In this document: positions 44,045 to 54,210 of the stretch, piece after piece
Layout: each line of letters opens with the position of its first letter
Numbering within the stretch: the stretch's first letter is position 1
Assembly (NCBI GenBank): GCA_963830165.1
Contig: CAWHKZ010000005.1
Location: 806,001 to 870,000 of the forward strand
Origin: Bog-756 sp963830165
GTDB taxonomy: Bacteria > Actinomycetota > Acidimicrobiia > Acidimicrobiales > RAAP-2
Reading direction: 5' to 3'
Length of the DNA stretch: 64,000 nucleotides
Program-made: the position numbers and the translations under genes
Notes under the pieces: generated by a model
The model's database searches: none
What the model saw: only the letters and a program-made list of their open reading frames with translations
What the model was told of the DNA's origin: nothing

Positions 44045-44917
44045 TGCCCGTGGACGCCACGCTCACCGACGTGCTGCTGGCGCCGGCCGCGGCCGGGGTG
44101 GAGCCGGAGGGGTGGGCGCGGGTGAGGGACCGGCTGGTCGCCGGGCTGGTCGACGCGGCCGCCGGACGGGGCGGCGACGTCGACGTCGAGGTCGGAGTCC
44201 GCCAGCTCCGGCGGGCCCGCTACCGCCCCGAGCTGCTGGGCCTGCCCGAGGAGCCCTTCGCCTGGAAGCCGGCGTTCGTCCGCCGGTCGCTCGGGCATCG
44301 CCGCGGTGCGGGCCTGCGCCGAGGGGCGGTTCCGGGGGCCGGCGGAGGCGGTCGGCCCGCTGGCCGACGGGGCGGTCGAGGAGTGGCGGCGCTCCGGCTG
44401 GCGCACCTTCCACTGGGAGCCGTGGTTCGCCGGGCTCGGGGCCGGCGGCCGGCCCCGGTTCTGGCCGATGCGGTCACCTGGGCCACCCCGGTGTGGGCCG
44501 CCTTCGACTGGGCGGCGCCTGGCCCCCTCCGTCGAGCTGGGTGGGCCGGACGACCGGTGGTCGGCGCCGGGCCCGGGGCCGGTCCGCCTGCGGGGCCGGT
44601 CGGAGGCCCGCGTCGGCCGCGGTCGGGGTCGGCACGCCGCCGGAGGCGGGGTGACGGGGCTGGTGTCGGTCTCGGGCGGCCGATCCGGGCGACGGATAGC
44701 GCGAGGAGCTGGCCTTCCTGGCCCTGGTCGCCGGACTGGCGTCGCCGGCCGGGTCGACCCCGGCACGGGTGGTCGGGCCTGTGGCCCGAGGCCGGCAGAG
44801 GTGCGGGTGGTCGAGATCGACGAGTCGGCCCTGGACGGCGCCGTCGACCGGGTGGTGGACACCGTGGCGGTCATGGCCGATGTCGCAGGGGTCGCTCCGA
44901 CGACGGCGGTGGCCTGA
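44044..44917 (+). pseudogene. Hypothetical partner gene, broken by several frameshifts
   Basis: Starts at ATG 44044 overlapping the previous stop: VDATLTDVLLAPAAAGVEPEGWARVRDRL and GLPEEPFAWKPAFVRRSLG. From about 44295 the coding sense moves between frames: RACAEGRFRGPAEAVGPL, then VLADAVTWATPVWAAFDW, then EELAFLALVAGLASPAGSTP and finally VRVVEIDESALDGAVDRVVDTVAV to the stop at 44917. All pieces have ordinary codon use, so an original protein of about 290 residues is likely and at least four small indels separate it from this sequence. Family unknown. Its coupling with the nuclease-like gene suggests a joint function. Confidence 0.6.
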
Positions 44918-44987
44918 TCCGGACCTGGCGGCCCGGCCACCCGGAGCGGCGTGCTCCCCGACCGGTGCGCCCCGGGAGCGGGGCTGG

Positions 44988-46622
44988 TCAGAAGAGGGCC
45001 TTGGCCGCCTTGGCGTCGGGCTTGCCTGCCGCGGTCAGGGGGATCTCCTCGACCACGAGGAGCTGGCGGGGGACCTTGTAGCCGGCCACGTGGCCCCGGC
45101 AGTGGGTGCCCAGATCGTCGAGGGCGAGCGGCCCGGCGCCGTCGCGCAGTCGCACGACGGCGGCCACCCGTTCGCCGAAACGCTCGTCGGGCAGACCGAC
45201 CACGATGGCGTCGTACACGTCGGGGTGTGCCTTGACGGCGGCCTCGACCTCCTCGGGAAAGATCTTCTCGCCGCCCGAGTTGATCGACGCCGAGCCGCGC
45301 CCGTGGACGGTGATGACGCCGTCGGGCCCGACGGAGGCCAGGTCGCCCGGCACCGACCACCGGACGCCGTCGGGATCGGTCGGGAAGGTGGCGGCCGTCT
45401 TGGCCTCGTCCTTGTAGTAGCCGAGCGGGATCCGCCCGGACCGGGCCAGGTGGCCGATCCGTCCGTCGCCGGGGGCGAGGGGGCGCAGGTCGTCGTCGAG
45501 GACCGCCGTGTCGTCGCCCATCACGAAGCGCGGCCCGGTCGCCCCGTCCTCGACGGCGCCCTGGGCGCCGGCCTCGCTCGATCCGAACCGGTCCATGATC
45601 GCGGCCCCGGGAAACTGGCGCCCCAGCTCCGCCTTGACGGTCGCCGACAGCATGGCGCCCCCTGAGCGCGATGACCATGAGGGTCGAGACGTCGTAGGTG
45701 CCGGGTGGTGCCGTCGCCATCAGGTCGGCCAACGGCCGGGCCATGGCGTCGCCGACCAGCGCCGAGGACATCACGCCCTCGTCGCCGATGAGCCGGAGGA
45801 TCCGGTCGGGGTCGAAGTGGTGCTCGGTGTAGAGCACGGTCGTACCGGCCATCAGGAAGGCGTTCCACATGGCCCACTGCGCGTTGCCGTGCATGAGCGG
45901 CCCGAGTACCAGCATCGGGACGCGACCCGACTCGGCGGTGTTCAGCCGACCGGCCAGGTCGTCCGCCGCGGTGATCGGCTCGGCGCCCCAGCCGCCCCCT
46001 CCCATGGCCGCGAAGAAGATGTCCTCCTGACGCCACATGACCCCCTTGGGCATCCCCGTGGTCCCGCCCGTGTAGAGGACGTAGAGGTCGTCGGGGGAGC
46101 GGGGCCCGAAGGCACGCCCGGCGTGGGCCACGGCCAGCGCGTCCTCGTAGCGGTCGGGGACCGCGCCGGTGACGCTCGTGACCGGGTCCGGGCCGGCGGG
46201 CGGGTCGCCGTCGTCGATCACCAGGAGGTGGAGGGACTGGGCCGGTGGGGCCCCGGCCAGTGAGTCGGCCACCAGTCGGGACAGGCTCCGTTCGTAGACG
46301 AGGGCCCGGAGATCGGCGTTGTCGATGACGTAGCGGAGCTCGGGGGCGACGTAGCGGTAGTTGAGGTTGATGGGGACGGTACGGGCTTTGAAGCAACCGA
46401 TCATCGACTCGACCCACTCGGCCCGATTGCGGGCCAGGATCCCGACGTGGGCACCGGGGTCGAGGCCGAGCGAGACGAGGTGTCTGGCCACCCGGTCGGC
46501 CCGGCGCGTCGAGCTGGCGATAGGTGAGGCGACCGTCGCCGGCCACCAGGGCCAGGCGGTCGGGCACGGTCCCGGCCACCAGCTCGAACAGGTCGGCCAG
46601 GTTGAACTCGCGTTCGGCTCAC
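44988..46622 (-). pseudogene. Acyl-CoA synthetase (AMP-binding family), three frameshifts
   Basis: Activates a carboxylic acid as acyl-AMP and then acyl-CoA. Pieces in order: EFNLADLFELVAGTVPDRL, LALVAGDGRLTYRQLDA, RADRVARHLVSLGLDPGAHVG, the P-loop LYVLYTGGTTGMPKGVMW, then after a shift near 45660 LSATVKAELGRQFPGAAIMD, FGSSEAGAQG, HGRGSASINSGGEKIFPEEVE and the catalytic Lys in PLTAAGKPDAKAAKALF. Shifts are also needed near 46505 and 46615, where GTG 46622 must lose a base to read S-E-R-E-F. All motifs survive, so the enzyme is probably functional in the organism. Divergent from the SDR gene; a fatty-acid or steroid side-chain role is possible. Confidence 0.8.
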
Positions 46623-46808
46623 TGCAGTCTCCTCGTCCGGCCCGCGGGTACCGGCCGGCGGCCCGATCGTCGCCGGGCCTCCGGGATTGCCGCGTTCCCG
46701 CGTCCGTAGCATGCTGCTCCGGAACCCGGACGGTAGCCACTCTCGGCCACCGTCGGGAGACAGACCGTCGACGACGGGTCGCGACGACGATCCAGAGGGG
46801 GGCAACCA

Positions 46809-47683
46809 GTGACGGACGCCATCGGATCCACGACGGGCATCGCCGGGTACACCGCGCTCGTGACCGGCGGTGGCAGCGGCATCGGCCTGGGCACGGCCAC
46901 CCGGCTGGTGGCCGACGGCGCCCACGTCACCATCTGCGGCCGTACGGAGGAGACGCTGGCCTCGGCGGTGGCGACCCTCGGGCGGGTGTGCGGCCGACGC
47001 CGCGGCGGCCGGGAGGGCCGCCGGATCGGCCCGCTACGTCGTGGCCGACGTCACCGTCGAGGAGCAGGTGGCCGCCGCGGTGGCCGAGGCCGCCTCGCCG
47101 CGGGGCCATCTCGACGTCCTGTTCGCCAATGCCGGCGGCTCGCTCACCATGGGGCCCATCGCCGAGGCCGACGCTGGACGCCGTCCGGGCGACCATCGAT
47201 CTCAACATGGTGGGCACCTTCCTGTGCCTCAAGCACGGGGCCCCGCTGATGGCGGCCGGGGTCGGGGACGGGATGGACGGGGGACCGCCCGCCGGAGGCT
47301 CGTTCATCGGGATGTCGTCCGGCGCCGGGCACTTCCCCCACCGCTACCTGTGGGCCTACGGCTCGGCCAAGGCCGGCATCGACATGCTGTGCAAGTACGC
47401 CGCGGAGGAGCTCGGGCACAGCCGGCATGCGGGTCAACTCGGTGCAGCCGGGGATCGTCGACGACGAGCTGATGTCGTTCATCACCGCCGGTGGCCCGCT
47501 GCTCGACGACTACCTGGCGCGAGATGCCGGTCAGCCGGCTGGGCACGGTCGAGGACATCGCCGCCGCGGTGCGGTTCCTGGCCGGACCGGAGTCCGGACT
47601 GGATCACCGGGGAGGCCCTGGCCGTCGACGGGGGCCACCATCTCCGACGGGGGGCCAACTACGGACTGCTGTTCGGCGCCTGA
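46809..47683 (+). pseudogene. Short-chain dehydrogenase/reductase, several frameshifts
   Basis: NAD(P)-dependent SDR. GTG 46809 with GAGGGGGG upstream reads ALVTGGGSGIGLGTATRLVADGAHVTICGR with TGxxxGxG. Further pieces in shifting frames are YVVADVTVEEQVAAAVAEA, LDVLFANAGGSLTMGPIAEAD, ATIDLNMVGTFLCLKHGAPLM, the active-site YGSAKAGIDMLCKYAAEELG, MRVNSVQPGIVDDELM, RLGTVEDIAAAVRFLAGPES and WITGEALAVDGGHHL. The stop is at 47683. Joins are needed near 46985, 47172, 47425, 47520 and 47605. Every conserved element is present exactly once, which fits sequence errors better than decay. Confidence 0.8.
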
Positions 47684-47916
47684 GTTCCGGCCCCGACGGG
47701 CGCCGACCGTCGGCGCCGACGCCGGGTCCGGGGGGCGGGTCCGGACGTGCGGTTCCCCGACGCCCTTTCCGGTGACGCGGTTGCCGATAGCGTGGCTGCA
47801 GCAGGCCGTCCGGAATCCGCTTCCGTACGGGAGTTGCGTGTGCCTGGGGGTGTCCCGGATCGACCGACCGGACCGCGGCACGCGTGCGTGGGGCGAGCAC
47901 CGTACCGGAGGTACCC

Positions 47917-49619
47917 ATGACCTGTCGTCGCCGTGTCCACGCCGCCAGCGGGCGCGCCCTGCGTCGTGCGGCACCCGTGGCCGGAGCCGCCCTGCTGGTC
48001 GGGGTCACCCTGATCTCGGCGGCCGGGCCGTCGGCCGGGGCGCACCGGCCCAGGGTCGGCCACGACGGCGTCGGTCGTGCTGACCGTTCCCACCGCCCTC
48101 GGTCACGGCTACCGCCACGGCGCCGTGCCCCGCAGGACGCGCGACGTGGCTCGGGCGTCGACGCACTCGGGTACATGTCCCGGTGACGCCCGCCGCCGCC
48201 CGCAAGGTGAAGCCCTCCAGGTTGGACGTCCGCTACGGCGGCGGCCTGACCGCGGGCGGCCTCGTCGGCGCCGGTGTGACCACCGGACACCCCGAGGTCT
48301 ACCTGGTGTTCATGGGGAGCCAGTGGGGGACGGAGTCGACGAACCGGCCGGTCAGGACGTCTTCAGCGGCGACACCGACGGCATGGCGCCCGCCCTGCAG
48401 ACGCTCTACGCGCGGATCGGGACCGGTGGCGAGCGTGGAGCGCGACCATGACCCAGTACTGCGACGGCGCACCGGTCGGCGCGACCACCTGTGAGGAGGG
48501 TGACACGCAGATCCCGTACCCGACGGGTGGGGTGCTGGCCGGGGTCTGGTACGACGACTCGGTCGCCTCCACGATCGGAGGAGGCCGCCGGCCTGACCGG
48601 CCACCAGCTGGCCGCCGAGGCCGAGGCGGCCGCCGTCCACTTCGGCAACACCACCCAGGCCGGCCAACCGCGACACGCAGTACGTGATCGCCTCGCCCAC
48701 CGGCACGGACCCCGACGGATGGGCCAGCCCCACCGACGGGTACTGCGCCTACCACGACGACACCCACGACGCCTCCATCGACGGCGGCGGGGCGGTGCCG
48801 GGGCCGATCGTCGCCTTCACCAACCTCCCCTACGTGGCCGACGCCGGCTACGACTGCGGCGCGGGTGACGTCAACACGCCGGGGATCCTCGACGGCGCCA
48901 CCGAGGCAGCCAGCCACGAGTACGCCGAGACCGTCACGGACCAGTTCCCCGAGGGCGTACCCGGCTCCCGGGTGGATGGACTCCGTCGGGCGAGGAGATG
49001 GCCGACCTGTGCGCCTACGTCTCGACCGGCCCGGGCGCCATGTTCAACTTGACCTGGCCACGGCACGGTGACCGTCCAGGGCCTCTGGTCGAACGAGGCG
49101 GACGGGGGCGTCGGCTCGTGCTCCGACGGCAGCCCGGACTACACCTACACCGCGCTGGTGACGGGCGTCTCGCCGACCACGGCTGCGGCCGGGTCCACGG
49201 TGACCGTCACGGGTGAGAACCTGGGCACCGCCTCCGAGGTCCTGTTCGACGGAACCCCCGGGGTGATCTCCTCGGACAGCCCCACCGAGGTGACGGCCGT
49301 GGTACCCACCGGGGCGGGGAACGGGGTCGTCAGCGTGGTCACCACCTACGGGACGGTCGCCAGTGCGAAGGCCGTCGATCTGAGCCCGGCGCTGACCTCG
49401 TTCGCCCCGACCGCCGTGGCCCCGGACGGCACCTTGACGCTGACCGGTTCGGGACTGGGCGCGGTCAGGAAGGTCGAGGTGGGCGGCAAGAAGGCCGTCG
49501 TCATCTCGGACACCGACGTCCAGATCGTGGTCACCGTGGCCGCCAAGGCCCGGTCCGGTTCGGTCGAGGTCGCCACCAAGTACGGCTCGTCGACACTGGG
49601 CGGACTTACCGTCTCCTGA
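47917..49619 (+). pseudogene. Large secreted IPT/TIG-domain protein with HEYAE motif, many frameshifts
   Basis: ATG 47917 opens a signal peptide (VAGAALLVGVTLISAAG, cleavage near SAGAH). The body is spread over all three frames: VRYGGGLTAGGLVGAGV, EVYLVFMGSQWGTES, DVFSGDTDGMAPALQTLYARI, GGVLAGVWYDDSVAST, QYVIASPTGTDPDGW with YCAYHDDTHD, IVAFTNLPYVADAGYDCGAGD, and EAASHEYAETVTDQFPEG, which may carry a metal site. A cleaner C-terminal part from 49068 holds two IPT/TIG immunoglobulin-like domains (VTGVSPTTAAAGSTVTVTG; LTSFAPTAVAPDGTLTL). About eight joins are needed. Probably a cell-surface or extracellular protease-like protein; the function is inferred only from the HEYAE segment. Confidence 0.65.
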
Positions 49620-49735
49620 GCCGACGGGTCGCCGGGAACCGCCGGTTCGGGGCCGCACGCGGGGTGGGGGCCGAGTACCAGGGCCCGGTTGCCGGGCGGT
49701 AGCGTGGCCCGGATGCCCGTGTGTGCCGGACGCCG

Positions 49736-51741
49736 ATGACTGGAATGGGTGCCCCTCCGGGGCCGGGCGATTCGTCGATCATCGCCGAGTTCCACCATCA
49801 GCTGGCCATCCAGGGGGCCCTCGTGATGGTCCTGCTCGCCGTCCTCTTCATCGGGTGGAACCAGCTCCGCGCCATGCAGTACCGCCGGGCCGTCGCCCGG
49901 GGCGAGCCCGTCACCCCGCCCGTCGCCCGCCCGACGCCCGAACCGGCCGGCCGCCGGTTCCTGCGCATCGCCTTCGGTCTGGTCTGGCTGTTCGACGGCC
50001 TGCTCCAGCTGCAGTCGGGCATGCCCACCGGCCTGCCCTCGGGCGTCATCGAGCCCTCCGCGACCACCTCCCCCTCCTGGGTCCGCCACCTGGTCGAATC
50101 CGGCCTGACGCTCTGGGCCAACCATCCGGCCGCCGCCGCCGCCTCCACGGTGTGGATCCAGATCGGCATCGGCCTGCTCCTCCTGCGTGGCGCCGCGGGG
50201 ACTCTGGAGCCGCGGCGCAGGCGTCGTGAGCGTGGTCTGGGGCCTCGTCGTCTGGTCGTTCGGCAACGCCTTCGGGGGCATCTTCGCCCCGGGGCTCACC
50301 CTGCTGTTCGGTGCTCCCGGCGCCATCGTCTTCTACATCGCGGCCGGGACCCTCGTCGCCCTGCCCGACAGGGCGTGGAGCGGCCGACGGCTCGGCCGCC
50401 TCGTCCTCGGGGGGATGGGGGTGCTCCTCCTCGGGTTCGGGGTGCTCCAGGCCTGGCCCGGCCGAGGATTCTGGCAGGGTCAGATCCACGGGCAGCCGGG
50501 CACCCTCACGGGGATGGTCTCCCAGATGGCGCAGACATCGCAGCCCCATCCGCTGGCATCACTGCTGTCCTCGTTCACGTCGTTCGACCGGGCGCACGGT
50601 TGGGGCGTCAATCTGGTGGCGGTAGTGGCCATGCTCGTTCTCGGGGGCATCCTGCTCTTCGTGGCCGTGCGCACGGGCGACGACGGCGATGCCCCCGTGC
50701 CGGGCGGTGTCGCCCGGCTCCTCGGCCCGACCCTCGCCGTCCTCGCCGTCCTCTGCGTCGCCGACTGGGTCCTGATCGAGGACTTCGGCTTCTGGGGCGG
50801 CACCGGCACCGACCCCAACTCGATGCTGCCCCTGCTGTTCGTGACCTTCGGCGGATACCTCGCGCTCGTCCGCCCCGCCAGGGTGGGGGCCGGCGGCCGC
50901 GGCGGACCAGAGGGCCGTCCCCGCAGCGCCCCCGGAGTCCGGGTCCGAGCTGCCGGTCGGTCCCGGTCCGCCGTTCGAGCCCGAACCCGAGCTGGTGGGC
51001 GCCGGGGCCGCCGCGGCCACGGACACGACCGCCCCCGCGTTGGTTCCGCCCGCCGAGCGGTCGTGGTGGGAGGAGATCGACTCCAAGCGGGCCGGCCGGC
51101 TCGCCGCCGCCGGCGGGGCGCTCCTGATCCTGCTGGTGGGGGTGGCCCCGATGGCGGCGGCCGCGGCCCAGCAGGCGGCGGACCCCGAGATCGCCGTGGC
51201 CGTCGACGGCGCACCGACCGTGACCTCGGGGCCGGCCCCGCCGTTCACCCTCACCGCGCCCGACGGCTCCACGGTCTCCCTGGCCGACCTGCGCGGCGAC
51301 ACGGTCGTCCTCACCTTCCTCGACCCGGTCTGCACGAGCGACTGCCCGGTCATCGCCCAGGAGCTGCGGGTGGCCAACGAGTTCCTCGGGGGTGACGCCG
51401 CCAAGGTCCGCTTCGTCGCCATCGTGGCCAACCCCGTCTACCGCTCACTCCAGACGGTGGCCGACTTCAACCGGCAGGAGGGGCTCGACTCCGAGTCGAA
51501 CTGGCTCTTCCTGACCGGGTCGGAGGCCGCCCTCCAGAGGGCGTGGAACGACTACGGCGTGACCGTCGAGACGGCGCCGGCCGGCGGGATGGTCGCCCAT
51601 TCGGACGTCGTCTACATCATCGACGCCCGCGGCCAGATCCGACGCATCCTCAACTCCGACCCGGGACCGGCCAACGAGTCGACCGAGTCGTCGTTCAGCG
51701 GGCTCGTCGCCTCGCAGGTCACCCAGGTCCAGCACCAGTGA
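49736..51741 (+). CDS. Multi-span membrane protein fused to a SCO1/SenC copper chaperone domain, two frameshifts
   Basis: From ATG 49736: seven or more membrane helices (ALVMVLLAVLFIGWNQL, IAFGLVWLFDGLLQL, VWIQIGIGLLLL, then after a shift near 50200 VSVVWGLVVWSFGNAFGG, PGAIVFYIAAGTLVAL, LVLGGMGVLLLGFGVLQAW, LVAVVAMLVLGGILLFVAV). A Pro/Glu-rich linker requires a second shift near 50895, followed by one more helix and a thioredoxin-fold SCO domain: FTLTAPDGSTVSLADLRGDTVVLTFLDPVC, then CxxxC (C-T-S-D-C) and the copper-ligand His in GGMVAHSDVVYI. SCO proteins deliver copper to the CuA centre of oxidase subunit II, encoded 4 kb downstream. Fusion to a large membrane domain is unusual. Confidence 0.78.
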
Positions 51742-52946
51742 GCCGGCGCGGTCTGGCTGGTCCTCGGCGGCCTGCTCGTCGTCGCGCTGGTGCTCGTCGT
51801 CGCGATGGTGTCGACCGCGGGGCAGCCCACCGAGTCGGTCCCGACGGTGTCGCCGCACGTGCCGCCGTCGCCGTCGGGGAGCACCACCCCGGCGCTGGCC
51901 ACCGAGGTCCTCGGGATGGGCAACCTCTCCGACCCCAAGAACACCTTCTACCAACTGCTCGAGCGCCCGACCGGCAGTTCGACGTGGACCCTGTCGACGC
52001 CGCCCGGCGTCGCCGACAACGGCGGCCTGGTCGTCGGCCCGTCGTCCGCCGGAGCGGTGACGGCCGGCTTCCTGCCCTCGCAGGACCTGACCTTCTCCGT
52101 GCTGGCCACCAGTGCCGCCGGGTCAACCCAGTGGGAGCCGTCGGACATTCCCGGGTCGCTGGCCGCCGAACCGGACGGACTGGCGACCGGACCGGCCGGC
52201 CAGAGCGCGGCCGTGCTGGCCTCGGCGGGCACCCCCGTCCTGGCGGCCGGGCCCGGAGCCACCTCCTGGCACCGGCTCACGACGGCCACCGCTCTCGCCG
52301 CCAGCTCGGGCTGCCGGGTGACCCGGGTGACCGCGGTGGCCGTCACCTCGGCCGGGCTCCCGGTGGTGGGCGCATGGTGCGCCGGGACCGGCGTCGGCCT
52401 GTTCGAACCGTCCGATCCCTCCGCCGCCTCCGCCGAGGGGCTCCCGGCGCCCACCGGGTGGGTCCGGGTCGGACCGTCTCTCGGCGCCCCGGGGGTGACG
52501 TCCACCACCGTCCTGCGCCTGCAGGCCGACGGCACGGGTGTCGTCGGCCTCGTCGAGTCCACCGGTGGTGGACGGTCGTCGGTGGCCGGCGTGTGGTACA
52601 CGCCCGGCGGGTCAGCCGTCGTGTCGGCGGCGCTCACGGTCCCACACGCGGCTGGACGGTGAGGTCCACGGCCACCGGGGGTGCCGGAGGCCCGGGACTC
52701 GCCGTACTGCTCGGCGGGCCCAGCGCCTCCGACCTCCGCCTCACCACCGTCGCCGGCCCGGGGCAGGCCTGGGTGTCGAACGGCCCGCCCCCGGCCGGCA
52801 CGAGGGGGGTGGCCACGGTCGGCGACGAGGTGGACGCCTTCGTGCCGTCCGGCGTCAAACTCCGGATCTGGGCGGCCACAGGTGCGGGGCCGTGGCACGT
52901 GACGGCCGACCTCACCGTGCCCATCCAGTACGGCTCGTCGGACTGA
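51738..52946 (+). CDS. Membrane-anchored or secreted hypothetical protein, frameshifted
   Basis: GTG 51738 overlaps the SCO-gene stop (GTGA) but must shift by a base near 51750 to enter the frame VWLVLGGLLVVALVLVVAMVSTAG, an N-terminal membrane helix. A Ser/Thr/Pro linker and repeated beta-strand segments follow (TFSVLATSAAGSTQWEP, SAAVLASAGTPVLAAGPGATS, VTAVAVTSAGLPVVGAWC), suggesting an extracellular propeller or sandwich. Another shift near 52648 joins GWTVRSTATGGAGGPGLAVLLGG and the C-terminal WHVTADLTVPIQYGSSD. Two Cys (SGC and WCAG) could pair. No family recognised. Co-operonic with the SCO fusion, so a role in oxidase assembly outside the membrane is possible. Confidence 0.6.
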   Translation: MSRRGLAGPRRPARRRAGARRRDGVDRGAAHRVGPDGVAARAAVAVGEHHPGAGHRGPRDGQPLRPQEHLLPTARAPDRQFDVDPVDAARRRRQRRPGRRPVVRRSGDGRLPALAGPDLLRAGHQCRRVNPVGAVGHSRVAGRRTGRTGDRTGRPERGRAGLGGHPRPGGRARSHLLAPAHDGHRSRRQLGLPGDPGDRGGRHLGRAPGGGRMVRRDRRRPVRTVRSLRRLRRGAPGAHRVGPGRTVSRRPGGDVHHRPAPAGRRHGCRRPRRVHRWWTVVGGRRVVHARRVSRRVGGAHGPTRGWTVRSTATGGAGGPGLAVLLGGPSASDLRLTTVAGPGQAWVSNGPPPAGTRGVATVGDEVDAFVPSGVKLRIWAATGAGPWHVTADLTVPIQYGSSD

Positions 52947-53027
52947 GCCCGGCACAGATTCGCACCGGGAGGCGGCCGGCCCGATACCGGGGCCGCTAGC
53001 ATCGGTCCGTCACGGAAGGACAGGCCG

Positions 53028-53885
53028 ATGGTGCTCCCCCAGTTCTGGCAGGTCACTCCGATCGCCGTCATCGCGCTCGTCGTAGGCGTGGCCCACGAGA
53101 TCGGGCGCCGGCGACTGGCGGAGCGCCAGACGGCCTCCCACCGGCGGGCGCGGTGGCACCGGTCACTGGCCTTCTACGCCGGCCTCCTCCTGGTGGCCCT
53201 CGTGGCGTCCGGTCCGCTGGACCGGTGGGCGATGACGTGGCTCAGCATCCACATGGTGATGCACGTGCTCGAGATGTTCTACCTTCCGCCCCTCCTCATC
53301 CTCGGCGCCCCCTGGGTACCCCTGCTGTTCGCCGCCCCGGCCGGGCTGAGACGTCGCTGGCTGCGCTGGTACAACCTGTCGCCCTCGGGGGCCGGGCTGC
53401 GCGGACCGGTGGCCGTGCTCACCAACCCCGTCGTGGCCATCGTCCTCTTCAACGGGGTCATGGTCCTGTGGCACATCCCTGCCGTCTTCGACTGGGCCAC
53501 GTGGCATCCGTGGGTCATGGACTGGCTGATGGCACCGTCGTTCGTGGTCACCGGCTACCTGTTCTGGCGGGTGATCCTGCCGTCGCACCCTTCGGGACCG
53601 CGCGGCTCGACCCGGGTGCAGATCGCTGCCGTGGTGGTCACGGCGTTCGAGATGCTGGTGCTCGCCATGTCGATGGCGATCTTCACCAAGACCCCGTGGT
53701 ACTCGATGAACATGCTGATGGACGGGCCGGTGGCCGCACTGCGCGATCAACGGTTCGCGGCCGGGATCCTCTGGGTGTGCGGCGACTTCTGGGCCGTGCC
53801 CGCCCTGGTGCTCATCGCCTACCGGCTCTACGGCGTCGAGGGCGGCGTGTCGGCATCGTTCGAGCGTGCGCTCGGCCGGGTCTGA
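53028..53885 (+). CDS. ctaG: Cytochrome c oxidase assembly factor CtaG (caa3 type)
   Basis: A 285-residue integral membrane protein with seven predicted helices, of the caa3_CtaG family needed for formation of an active caa3 oxidase. Recognisable: WLSIHMVMHVLEMFYLPPLLILG with paired His/Met possibly binding copper, VLTNPVVAIVLFNGVMVLWHIP, VMDWLMAPSFVVTGYLFWRVILPS, and IFTKTPWYSMN. ATG 53028 follows GGAAGGAC; TAGCAT near 52997 is a possible -10. Downstream is a repeat region and then the oxidase genes. Confidence 0.93.
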   Translation: MVLPQFWQVTPIAVIALVVGVAHEIGRRRLAERQTASHRRARWHRSLAFYAGLLLVALVASGPLDRWAMTWLSIHMVMHVLEMFYLPPLLILGAPWVPLLFAAPAGLRRRWLRWYNLSPSGAGLRGPVAVLTNPVVAIVLFNGVMVLWHIPAVFDWATWHPWVMDWLMAPSFVVTGYLFWRVILPSHPSGPRGSTRVQIAAVVVTAFEMLVLAMSMAIFTKTPWYSMNMLMDGPVAALRDQRFAAGILWVCGDFWAVPALVLIAYRLYGVEGGVSASFERALGRV

Positions 53886-54210
53886 TCGACCCGGCCTGCG
53901 GCCCATTCACGCACCCCACGGGCCCCATTCGCCCTCCCCGGAGGCCGCATTCACGCACGCCGGCCGGCGCATTCGCCCTCCCGAGAGGCCGCATTCGCCC
54001 TACCCTGAAGACGCATTCGCCCTCCCGAGAGGCCGCATTGGCGCAACCCAGCGTGCCTGTTCTCCAGGCCCGGCGAGCGCATTCACCGACCACGGCGACC
54101 CCGATCGCCAGGCCCAGCGGGCCCGATCGCCAGGCCGACAAGCCGCATTCGCCAGGCCCACCGGCCGCATTCACCGACCACGGCGATCCCGATCGGGCCG
54201 CATTCGTCGG
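53886..54210. repeat. Repeat-rich gap with dispersed CGCATTC motifs
   Basis: About ten copies of CGCATTC or CCATTC, mostly followed by GCC or ACC, occur 15-40 bases apart, several as GGCCGCATTCGCCCTCCCGA. A longer direct repeat, CATTCACCGACCACGGCGA followed by an imperfect CCCGATCG, occurs near 54080 and 54170. No convincing gene is present on either strand; an open frame on the minus strand simply translates the repeat. It lies between ctaG and a convergent gene. Confidence 0.75.

Noticed and set aside
43774..46740. A 988-residue minus-strand open frame read as one protein
   Set aside because: Only its middle encodes the AMP-ligase core; the rest is Arg/Pro/Gly-rich out-of-frame reading joined to it by frameshifts.
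53812..54174. A 120-residue minus-strand protein rich in GEC and GRM segments
   Set aside because: It merely translates the CGCATTC repeat block and the antisense end of ctaG.
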